From positions 1 to 12,070 of the forward strand of contig JASHUF010000208.1 of NCBI GenBank assembly GCA_030040175.1: a DNA stretch of 12,070 nucleotides, written 5' to 3'. A program made the position numbers and the translations under genes. Shown piece by piece: positions 6,214 to 12,070 of this stretch; the first letter of the stretch is position 1; each line of letters begins with the position of its first letter. The DNA comes from Acidobacteriaceae bacterium (lineage in GTDB: Bacteria; Acidobacteriota; Terriglobia; Terriglobales; Acidobacteriaceae). The notes under the pieces are model-generated. The model made no database searches, had not been told where the DNA came from, and worked only from the letters and a program-made list of their open reading frames with translations.

Positions 6214-7604
6214 GCCCATGCGTCCCCTAGGCCGGCCTTGGACGCGCGCTTCATGGCTTCGACAACCGCGCCGGGCGCTGCCTCCACCACCACTGCGTCG
6301 CGGCGCAAGGAGGCGATCTCGGCTTCGTGTCCGGCCGCTTCTTCTTGGGTCAGCAATGATCCGCGATGGAAATCGATGGTGTAATCGGCGTCCTTGAGCG
6401 TGTGCCCGGTGAGTACCAGCACCACCGTGTCTGCAGGAGCCACCACTCCCTGCGCGCACAGCTTTTTCAGGCCCGCGAGGGTTACCGCGGAGGCCGGCTC
6501 GCAGCCCAGGCCTTCGGCGCCCAGCTCCGCTTTGGCAATCGCAATCTCAGCCTCGCTCACGTCCAGGCACCACCCGCCTGTGGATTGAATCGCCTTGGCC
6601 GCCTTGCGCCACGAGGCCGGATTCCCGATGCGAATGGCCGTGGCGCGCGTGTGCGCCTCCACCGGCTCCAGCTTCTCGCCGCGGCTTGCGGCCAGGCTGC
6701 GCACCAGGGGGTTGGCGCCCTCGGCCTGGATTACAGAGATGTGCGGCATGCGCGCCGCCAGGCCCAGCTCGACCATCTCGCGAAAGCCCTTGCCCAAGGC
6801 CGAGCTGTTGCCCAGATTGCCGCCGGGCACGATTACGTGGTCGGGAATATTCCAGTCAAACGCCTCGGCAATTTCGAACGCCGGCGTCTTTTGCCCCTCC
6901 AGCCGGTAAGGATTCACCGAGTTGAGCAGGTAGATGGGGTGCTCGCGCACGATTTCGGTGAGCACGCGCAGGCAACCGTCGAAATCCGTCTTGAGCTGGC
7001 AGGTCACGGCGCCATAATCCATTGCCTGCGAGAGCTTGCCCCACGCGATCTTGCCCTCGGGAATCAGCACCAGGCTGCGCAATCCCGCGCGCGCGGCATA
7101 GGCCGCCATGGAGGCCGATGTATTTCCCGTCGAGGCGCACGCCACCCACGCAAATCCGCGCTCGCGGGCCACGCTCATGGCCGCGGTCATGCCTGTGTCC
7201 TTGAACGAGGCGGTTGGATTCATGCCCTGGTGCTTGGCATAGAGCTGATCGACGCCCAGCGCGCGCGCCGCACGCGGCAAGTGGTAGAGCGGCGTGTTGC
7301 CTTCGCGCAGCGTGACCGCGCTGCCAAAGCTGTTCAGGATGGGCAGGAGCTCGCGAAAGCGCCACACGCCCGACTGGTCAAGACCCGGTTGGCCGAGCGC
7401 TTCGCCCGAGCTGCGCCGCTCGCGCCACAGCCATTTGAGCGCTCCGGGATTGGGCCGGTCGTGCCCGCGCCGCTCCAGCCACCCCGGATACTCGACCTCA
7501 AAGAGCTCTCCGCATTGGGCGCAGCGGAAATCGGGCTGCGCCTGGGCGCCGCCGATCCGGGTTCCGCATCCGAAACAGCGCAACTGGTGCAGATTGTCAT
7601 TCAT
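6210..7604 (-). CDS. thrC: Threonine synthase with N-terminal zinc ribbon
   Basis: This PLP enzyme converts O-phosphohomoserine to threonine. The 464-residue product begins with a four-cysteine ribbon (Cys10, 13, 28, 31), probably binding zinc, seen in a subset of threonine synthases. The fold-type II core follows: EGNTPLYHLP near 101, the PLP lysine in ASFKDTG (Lys135), STGNTSAS at 158-165, and the phosphate loop PGGNLGNSSALGKG at 260-273. The start at ATG 7604 gives this N-terminus; a longer frame to 7784 would overlap modA antisense and adds nothing conserved. The ribosome binding site is weak. It heads the thrC-thrB operon, an order that differs from the enterobacterial thrABC. Only 22 bases separate its start from that of modA on the other strand. 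Confidence 0.96.
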   Translation of the reverse strand: MNDNLHQLRCFGCGTRIGGAQAQPDFRCAQCGELFEVEYPGWLERRGHDRPNPGALKWLWRERRSSGEALGQPGLDQSGVWRFRELLPILNSFGSAVTLREGNTPLYHLPRAARALGVDQLYAKHQGMNPTASFKDTGMTAAMSVARERGFAWVACASTGNTSASMAAYAARAGLRSLVLIPEGKIAWGKLSQAMDYGAVTCQLKTDFDGCLRVLTEIVREHPIYLLNSVNPYRLEGQKTPAFEIAEAFDWNIPDHVIVPGGNLGNSSALGKGFREMVELGLAARMPHISVIQAEGANPLVRSLAASRGEKLEPVEAHTRATAIRIGNPASWRKAAKAIQSTGGWCLDVSEAEIAIAKAELGAEGLGCEPASAVTLAGLKKLCAQGVVAPADTVVLVLTGHTLKDADYTIDFHRGSLLTQEEAAGHEAEIASLRRDAVVVEAAPGAVVEAMKRASKAGLGDAWA

Positions 7605-7626
7605 ACCTGGTGTTAGCCTAGCAGGT

Positions 7627-8445
7627 ATGTGCAGAGATTGGTTCCTCTTGAAATTGCGGCGCGCACCTCTCCGAAGGAGACTTTTTCCCGTGCTGCTGGC
7701 GCTGCTTCCTTCTCTTCCCGCCGGCGCACAGGCGCCCTTGCGCGTGGCCGCGGCCGCCGATCTCGAGCCGGTGCTGCCGCCCATCCTGGCGCAATTCGAG
7801 AGCCAGACCGGCCTGCACGTCGACGCGACCTACCAGGCCTCAGCCATGCTGACTGCGCAGATTGAAAACGGCGCGCCCTTCGATCTGTTTCTCTCCGCCG
7901 ACCTGAGTTTTCCCCAGCGCCTCATTGATTCAGGCGCGGCCGACGCGGCAGGATTCGCCAATCCCCATGCGCCCGTCCCCTACGCGCGCGGAACGCTGGT
8001 GCTGTGGGCGCGCAGGGATTCGCATCTGCCGCCGCCCTCGCTGGCTCTGCTTTCGAATCCCGATCTCAAGCGCCTCGCCATCGCCAATCCCGAGCGCGCT
8101 CCTTACGGCCGCGCCGCCGTGGCCGCGCTCACCAGCCTCAAGCTGTACGACACGCTCAAACCGAAGCTGGCAACGGCCGAAAACATCGCGCAGGCGGCGC
8201 AGTTCGTCGACTCCGGCAACGCCGATGCGGGATTGATCTCGCTCACCTCCGCGCTCACGCCCCGCCTCTCCGCAAGCGGCTCCTACTTCGTGATCCCGCG
8301 CGATCTCTATCCGCCCATCGAGCAGGGCGCCGTCATCGTGAGCAAGACAGCGCAGCCCGCCGCCGCGCACAAGTTTCTCGAATTTCTGCTTTCGCCCGCG
8401 GTGCAGGCCGAATTCGCCAAGAGCGGCCTCACTCCGGTGCAATAA
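7627..8445 (+). CDS. modA: Molybdate-binding periplasmic protein
   Basis: ModA captures molybdate (or tungstate) for the ModBC importer encoded just downstream. From ATG 7627 the product has 272 residues with a signal peptide: basic RRAPLRRR, hydrophobic LFPVLLALLPSLP, and a likely cut after AGAQA (residue 36). The mature start LRVAAAADLEPVL, then YQASAMLTAQIENGAPFDLFLSAD in sequence, is typical of ModA, as is the GNADAGLISL segment. The start is uncertain: ATG 7627 has AGG only one base upstream, whereas GTG 7690 has an excellent AAGGAG at 7674-7679 but would remove the basic n-region. TTG 7648 would give a well-formed signal peptide. The next gene, modB, begins 22 bases after the stop. Confidence 0.93.
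   Translation: MCRDWFLLKLRRAPLRRRLFPVLLALLPSLPAGAQAPLRVAAAADLEPVLPPILAQFESQTGLHVDATYQASAMLTAQIENGAPFDLFLSADLSFPQRLIDSGAADAAGFANPHAPVPYARGTLVLWARRDSHLPPPSLALLSNPDLKRLAIANPERAPYGRAAVAALTSLKLYDTLKPKLATAENIAQAAQFVDSGNADAGLISLTSALTPRLSASGSYFVIPRDLYPPIEQGAVIVSKTAQPAAAHKFLEFLLSPAVQAEFAKSGLTPVQ
7674..7692 (+). promoter_or_regulatory. Strong internal Shine-Dalgarno upstream of GTG 7690
   Basis: AAGGAG at 7674-7679 lies 10 bases before an in-frame GTG (7690-7692) in modA. It is the best ribosome binding site near the 5' end of modA. It may also be a chance result of the Arg-Arg codons of the signal peptide n-region. Confidence 0.35.
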
Positions 8446-8467
8446 TCACACGCAAAGTAAACCGACT

Positions 8468-9154
8468 ATGGATTGGCAGGCGTTCTTCCTCACGCTCAGG
8501 CTGGCAACCGTCACCACCGCGATTCTTCTCGCCGTGGCGATTCCCTTGTCTGCCTGGCTGGTCCTCGGGCGCGAGCGCCGGCCCGCCGCGGCGGGTTGGC
8601 TGGCCGGTGTGGAGGCGCTGGTCACGCTGCCGCTGGTGCTTCCGCCCACGGTGCTCGGCTTTTTTCTTCTCGTGCTTCTGGGCCCGCACACCGCCTTCGG
8701 CCGCGGCATCGCCGCACTGCTCGGCCATCCGCTGGCATTTTCCTTCGACGGCCTCGTTGTCGGCTCGGTGATTTACAGCCTTCCCTTCGCGGTGCAGCCC
8801 CTGGTTGCGGGTTTCGCCGCTGTTCCTTCGCCCCTCATCGATGCCGCCCGCATCCTCGGCGCGGGTCCGGCACGAATGACCGCCACGCTGCTGGTTCCGC
8901 TGGCGCGGCGTTCGTTCCTCACCGCCGGCGTGCTCGTGTTTCTGCATACCGTGGGCGAGTTCGGCGTGGTGCTCATGCTCGGCGGCGACATTCCCGGCTC
9001 CACGCGCACGCTTTCCATCCTGCTCTACAACCAGGTGGAGAACTTCGACTACGCCGCCGCCGAGCGCACGTCGGCCATCCTGCTCGGCCTGAGCGTGCTC
9101 GCGCTCGCCGCCATTTATTGGCACAGCCGCGAGCGCAGAGAAAGCCATGCTTGA
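8468..9154 (+). CDS. modB: Molybdate ABC transporter permease
   Basis: ModB forms the inner-membrane channel of the molybdate importer. The 228-residue protein has about five to six hydrophobic segments, near residues 6-33, 44-71, 94-119, 146-172 and 203-218. It carries the EAA coupling loop DAARILGAGP at 125-134 that docks onto ModC, and ends with a charged cytoplasmic tail RERRESHA. The segment LVTLPLVLPPTVLGFFLL at 51-68 is characteristic of ModB. ATG 8468 is used; no strong ribosome binding site precedes it. The stop codon lies inside modC (8-base overlap), so the two subunits are probably translationally coupled. Confidence 0.95.
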   Translation: MDWQAFFLTLRLATVTTAILLAVAIPLSAWLVLGRERRPAAAGWLAGVEALVTLPLVLPPTVLGFFLLVLLGPHTAFGRGIAALLGHPLAFSFDGLVVGSVIYSLPFAVQPLVAGFAAVPSPLIDAARILGAGPARMTATLLVPLARRSFLTAGVLVFLHTVGEFGVVLMLGGDIPGSTRTLSILLYNQVENFDYAAAERTSAILLGLSVLALAAIYWHSRERRESHA

Positions 9155-9860
9155 GTTCGAGCTCGAAGCCCGGCGCGGCAGCTTTCACCTTCAGGTAGAA
9201 GGCCGCTTCGCCGCCGCGTGGACCGTCCTCTTCGGCCCTTCGGGCGCGGGCAAAACCACGCTGCTGCGCCTGCTCGCCGGCTTCGACCGGGATCGTCTTC
9301 ACGGGGTGGGCCGCGTAGTCTTCACTGAACGTCTGCTCACCGATGGGAAGCGCGGCCTGCACATCCCTCCGGGCCAGCGGCAGACCGGCATGGTGGCACA
9401 GCAGACGGCTCTGTTCCCTCACCTCACCGCGGCAGCCAACGTCGCCTATGGACTGCGGAACCTCGATGGCGCCGCGCGCAACCGCCGCGTGGAAGAGATG
9501 CTCGACCTGGCCGGCGCCGCCGCGCTCGCCCGCCTGCGCCCGCAGGATCTCTCCGGCGGCCAGGCGCAACGGGTGGCGCTGGCGCGCGCGCTCGCCCCTG
9601 CGCCCAAACTGCTTCTGCTCGACGAACCGTTTTCGGCGCTCGACGGGCAGGCGAGCGACCTTCTGCTGGACCGGCTCAAAGAGTGGGTCCGCGCCCATGG
9701 CATGCAGACCATCCTGGCCACGCACGACGTGAGCGACGCCCTCAGCGCCGGGGCGGAGGTTCTGCTGCTGCACGAGGGCCGCCGGGTCGCTTTCGGTCCT
9801 GCGGCCGAAGTTCTGGCCCGCGAGCGCGTGCGTCTGCTTATCCGCCTCGGTCCGGACTAA
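9147..9860 (+). CDS. modC: Molybdate ABC transporter ATPase, short form without MOP domain
   Basis: ModC hydrolyses ATP to drive molybdate uptake through ModB. The 237-residue protein has Walker A GPSGAGKT (30-37), a Q-loop at MVAQQ, the signature LSGGQ (135-139), Walker B LLLLDE (155-160), a D-loop SALD and the switch His193. Typical ModC is about 350 residues and carries a C-terminal MOP domain that senses bound molybdate; here the protein ends directly after the nucleotide-binding domain (LLIRLGPD). Such trans-inhibition would therefore be missing. The assignment rests on its place after modA and modB, since the ATPase domain alone would not separate ModC from other importers. ATG 9147 is preceded by AGAGAAAG. 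Confidence 0.9.
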   Translation: MLEFELEARRGSFHLQVEGRFAAAWTVLFGPSGAGKTTLLRLLAGFDRDRLHGVGRVVFTERLLTDGKRGLHIPPGQRQTGMVAQQTALFPHLTAAANVAYGLRNLDGAARNRRVEEMLDLAGAAALARLRPQDLSGGQAQRVALARALAPAPKLLLLDEPFSALDGQASDLLLDRLKEWVRAHGMQTILATHDVSDALSAGAEVLLLHEGRRVAFGPAAEVLARERVRLLIRLGPD

Positions 9861-9866
9861 AGTCCG
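9853..9866. repeat. Small hairpin over the overlapping modC and murB stop codons
   Basis: CGGACT (9853-9858) and AGTCCG (9861-9866) are exact reverse complements separated by two bases. The modC stop TAA (9858-9860) and the murB stop TAG (9859-9857, minus) lie at the top of the stem. It might help end both transcripts, but no T-tract follows on either side. Confidence 0.4.
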
Positions 9867-10960
9867 ACAAGCTCCGGCTCTATCTCCAATCGGACGCCGA
9901 AGCGCTCCTCGACGAGCGCACGGATTTTCTCGGCCAGCGCCAAAATCTCCGCGGCCCGCGCGCCGCCGCGGTTCACGAGGGCCAGCGTGTGCTTTGAAGA
10001 GATGCCCGCCGCGCCCAGTGCATAGCCTTTGTGAAAACCAGCCTGCTCAATCAGCCACGCCGCCGGAATCTTCACCCGTCCTTCGTTCTCACCGCCCGGT
10101 ACGGCCGGAAACCTTGGCGGCGCGGCGAAACCGGGTACTGCGGCACGAGGTGCGGCAATTCTCTGGAAGAGCTCTTCGCCGATCACGGGGTTCTTGAAAA
10201 AGCTGCCCGCGCTGCGGCAATCGGGATCATCCTTGACGAGCAGCATGCCCTTCGAGCGGCGAATCCGGCGCACCACCCCGGCCACTTCGGCCAGCGTGGG
10301 CGCGCGGCCCAGGCGCTCGGCCTGGCGCTCCGTCTCGACCGCGCGCACCACTTCGGCGTAGCGCAGCGTAGGCGCGCCGCCGGGCGTGAGCCGGTAGTCC
10401 ACGCGGGTGACGATGAACCGGCCGCGATCCACGGTGTTGAAGCGGCTCTTGCGATAGGAAAATCCGCACTCCTCCGCGGCCAGCTCCACAAACCGGCGCA
10501 CAGTTCGGTCGTAGGCACGGACGCGCTCGATCACCTCCGACACCTCCTGCCCATACGCGCCCACGTTCTGCACCGGCGTTCCGCCCACGGTGCCGGGAAT
10601 GCCGGCCAGGCATTCGATTCCGGCGCAGCCATCGAAAACTGTACGCTCGACAAAGCTGTCCCAGTCCTCACCCGCTGCCGTCCGATAGACCTGTCGGGGG
10701 AAGTCATCCAAACCCTGCACCGAAGCCGGCGCAGCAACGCCGCGCAGCGCCGCGTGCAGAACGAGGCCGTCGAAACCGGCATCCGACACCAGCAGATTGC
10801 TCCCGCCGCCGAGAACAAAGAGCTTCACGCGGTGCCCGCGCGCCCATTCGGCCGCTTCGACGATTTCATCTTCGCTTGCGGCCTCCGCGAACCAGCGCGC
10901 CGGTCCGCCAATGCCGAGGGTGGTGTACGGGGCAAGCGAAACGTTTTCCCTGAAGAGCAT
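9857..10960 (-). CDS. murB: UDP-N-acetylenolpyruvoylglucosamine reductase
   Basis: MurB reduces the enolpyruvyl group of UDP-GlcNAc-enolpyruvate with NADPH, via FAD, to give UDP-MurNAc for peptidoglycan synthesis in the cytoplasm. The 367-residue protein has the N-terminal NVSLAPYTTLGIGGPA, the FAD motif LGGGSNLLVSD (50-60), the block GIPGTVGGTPVQNVGAYGQE (120-139), and SYRKSRF (168-174), which marks the type I enzyme with its extra Tyr loop. It also has AGSFFKNP with the proton-donating Ser253, and a C-terminal EPEL whose Glu (361 or 363) completes the active site. ATG 10960 is chosen because similarity starts there; the frame stays open upstream into sequence antisense to the bacilliredoxin gene. 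No clear ribosome binding site is seen. It converges with modC. Confidence 0.96.
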   Translation of the reverse strand: MLFRENVSLAPYTTLGIGGPARWFAEAASEDEIVEAAEWARGHRVKLFVLGGGSNLLVSDAGFDGLVLHAALRGVAAPASVQGLDDFPRQVYRTAAGEDWDSFVERTVFDGCAGIECLAGIPGTVGGTPVQNVGAYGQEVSEVIERVRAYDRTVRRFVELAAEECGFSYRKSRFNTVDRGRFIVTRVDYRLTPGGAPTLRYAEVVRAVETERQAERLGRAPTLAEVAGVVRRIRRSKGMLLVKDDPDCRSAGSFFKNPVIGEELFQRIAAPRAAVPGFAAPPRFPAVPGGENEGRVKIPAAWLIEQAGFHKGYALGAAGISSKHTLALVNRGGARAAEILALAEKIRALVEERFGVRLEIEPELVGL

Positions 10961-11049
10961 CGGTTCAAATCTAACGCATGAGGCTAAGGCATTTTTTCCC
11001 ACCCTCTCGCGAGCGGACGCGCGTCTGTGCCTCACGCCGGATTTAACGG

Positions 11050-11055
11050 TAAAAT
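11050..11055 (+). promoter_or_regulatory. Possible -10 element for the bacilliredoxin gene
   Basis: TAAAAT at 11050-11055 lies 35 bases before the start codon at 11090 in an otherwise GC-rich gap. No good -35 hexamer sits 16-18 bases upstream, so this is a weak call. Confidence 0.3.
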
Positions 11056-11089
11056 AGTGTTGAAACCATTCTCCTGCACGGAGGCAGAC

Positions 11090-11518
11090 ATGTATCCAGA
11101 ACTGATGGTGACGCCGATGCGCGAAGAGCTCACCCGCGCCGGAATCAAGGAAACCCGCACGGCCGAAGACGTGGACGCGGCTCTGGCCCTGCCCGGAACG
11201 ACCATGGTGGTGGTGAACTCGATCTGCGGATGCGCCGCCGGCAAGATGCGCCCCGGCGTGCGCCTGGCGCTGGCCCAATCCGCCAGCCAGCCTGACCACA
11301 AGATCACCGTGTTTGCCGGCCAGGACCGCGAAGCCACGGAGCGCGTCCGCAGCTACTTTGAAGGCAATCCGCCCAGCTCGCCCGCGGTGGCCATCCTGCG
11401 CGACGGCAAGCTGGTTTACCTCATGCAGCGCTACGTCATCGAGCAGGCCACCGCGCAGATGATTGCCGGGGAGCTTATGCGCGCCTTCGACGAGCTCTGC
11501 GCAAAGACTGCGGCGTAG
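11090..11518 (+). CDS. BrxA/BrxB-family bacilliredoxin-like protein
   Basis: The 142-residue protein matches the YphP/YqiW (DUF1094) family: it begins MYPELMVTPMREELTRAG, has the active-site region VVVNSICGCAAGKMRP with CGC at about residues 45-47, and the later segment VAILRDGKLVYLMQRYVIE. In Bacillus these proteins have a thioredoxin-like fold and remove bacillithiol from mixed disulfides on proteins. Whether this organism makes bacillithiol cannot be seen here, so the substrate is inferred. GGAGG, 7-8 bases before the ATG, fixes the start. It diverges from murB with a gap of 129 bases and converges with the toxin gene, 7 bases away. The frame extends a little upstream (to 11027) without conserved sequence. 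Confidence 0.9.
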   Translation: MYPELMVTPMREELTRAGIKETRTAEDVDAALALPGTTMVVVNSICGCAAGKMRPGVRLALAQSASQPDHKITVFAGQDREATERVRSYFEGNPPSSPAVAILRDGKLVYLMQRYVIEQATAQMIAGELMRAFDELCAKTAA

Positions 11519-11525
11519 GCCGGGT

Positions 11526-11912
11526 TCACACTTTCCGGATCGGACCCGGATACCGCGCAATCGTCACGTCCGCCGTCAGCAAGGTGATCCCTTCGATCAT
11601 GGCCTGTGCTATCAGGAGCCGGTCGAAGGGATCTTTGTGTATGGGCGGAAGCATATCAATCGAAACCGCGTGTTCGCAGTTGACCTGCAGCTCTTCGTAG
11701 CCGTTTTCCAGCAAGTGCCGGCGGATTTCCCGTGGTTCGAAGCCGAATCCGCTTCCAAAGCGAGCCCTCTTCAGCGAGATTTCCCACAAACTTGCTGCAC
11801 TGAAGAGGAATTCATGGTCCGGATGGGAAAAAAGTGCGCGGGCAGATGGCGAAATGGAGCGGTGGTCGATAGGCAGCCAAAGAAGGAAATGGGTATCGAG
11901 GAGAAACTTCAT
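11526..11912 (-). CDS. PIN-domain ribonuclease toxin, VapC-like
   Basis: This is probably the toxin of a type II toxin-antitoxin pair; PIN-domain toxins cleave RNA, often tRNA or rRNA. The 128-residue single domain keeps the four acidic residues expected to bind metal: Asp6 (LLDTHFLLW), Glu44 (LWEIS), Asp97 (DPFDRLLIAQA) and Asp115 (LLTADVTIARY). The HKDPFDRLL phrase is typical of this VapC subgroup. Its ATG overlaps the stop codon of the upstream antitoxin gene as ATGA, and translation is probably coupled. Its 3' end is 7 bases from the bacilliredoxin gene on the other strand. The RNA target cannot be told from sequence. Confidence 0.9.
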   Translation of the reverse strand: MKFLLDTHFLLWLPIDHRSISPSARALFSHPDHEFLFSAASLWEISLKRARFGSGFGFEPREIRRHLLENGYEELQVNCEHAVSIDMLPPIHKDPFDRLLIAQAMIEGITLLTADVTIARYPGPIRKV

Positions 11913-12070
11913 TTCCGGCTCTTACCCAGAAACAGCTTCTCAATCTCCTTATCCAGCTTCTTATCGAGTTCAATGAAGTTATCCGGAAGCGAGTAAGCCC
12001 CTTTCATAAACCCGATGCGGCGCTTCTTCCTGGCTTTGGGCGTATCGATCGCAACAACTTTCACCTTCGG
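11909..12070 (-). CDS. Antitoxin C-terminal part, Phd/RelB-like (N-terminus beyond window)
   Basis: Only the last 53 codons lie in the window. They encode a basic stretch KARKKRRIGFMKG, then AYSLPDNFIELDKKLDKEIEKLFLG. The pattern G-F-M-K-G followed by a short strand, LPDNF and an amphipathic helix is the usual C-terminal toxin-binding tail of Phd-family antitoxins paired with VapC-like toxins. The DNA-binding N-terminal half is cut off by the window edge, so the family cannot be confirmed. The stop TGA overlaps the toxin ATG by four bases. Confidence 0.75.
   Translation of the reverse strand, partial: PKVKVVAIDTPKARKKRRIGFMKGAYSLPDNFIELDKKLDKEIEKLFLGKSRK

Noticed and set aside
6214..6459. 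Upstream extension of thrB to give a 400-residue protein
   Set aside because: The extra 82 residues overlap the thrC coding sequence in another frame and have no kinase similarity; the ATGA overlap at 6210-6213 fixes the start.
6366..7616. 416-codon plus-strand frame opposite thrC
   Set aside because: It is fully antisense to threonine synthase, has Ala/Arg/His-rich composition and no recognisable motif.
10961..11560. Upstream extension of murB to 567 residues
   Set aside because: It would be antisense to the bacilliredoxin gene; MurB similarity starts at the ATG at 10960.

Overview
The window is high-GC bacterial chromosomal DNA with tightly packed housekeeping genes on both strands. I infer Acidobacteriota (class Terriglobia). 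The grounds are the style of the OmpA-type lipoprotein, the UvrC N-terminus, a CGC bacilliredoxin, and dispersed repeats of the 'GHDFSRA' and 'CATCCTGAGCGA' kinds, which I recall as common in those genomes. No rRNA, tRNA, CRISPR array, insertion sequence or prophage gene was seen.

Layout. Positions 1-655 (minus) hold most of a gene for an OmpA/Pal-like lipoprotein that runs off the left edge. Divergently, uvrC (947-3175) encodes a nucleotide excision repair nuclease swollen to 742 residues by two in-frame islands of repeat DNA. A small secreted protein of unknown function (3265-3792) and an Hsp15-like S4-domain RNA-binding protein (3951-4403) follow on the plus strand. Thioredoxin trxA (4507-4857, minus) ends at a strong intrinsic terminator. 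A 399-base gap (4858-5256) contains an AT-rich patch with a good sigma70-like promoter on the minus strand, inverted repeats, and two adjacent hairpins ending in a U-rich tract. Together these could form a small RNA gene.

The thrC-thrB pair (minus, ATGA overlap) encodes the last two steps of threonine synthesis. Only 22 bases separate thrC from the divergent molybdate uptake operon modA-modB-modC (7627-9860), whose ModC lacks the usual C-terminal MOP domain. modC and murB (9857-10960, minus, peptidoglycan synthesis) converge with overlapping stop codons. At the right end are a bacilliredoxin-like protein (11090-11518, plus) and a Phd-like/VapC-like toxin-antitoxin pair on the minus strand, its antitoxin cut by the window edge.

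The most unusual feature is uvrC. Its two linkers carry translated repeats, including four copies of a 7-bp unit whose copy-number change would shift the reading frame, and a hairpin element inserted between two catalytic aspartates of the RNase H-like domain.
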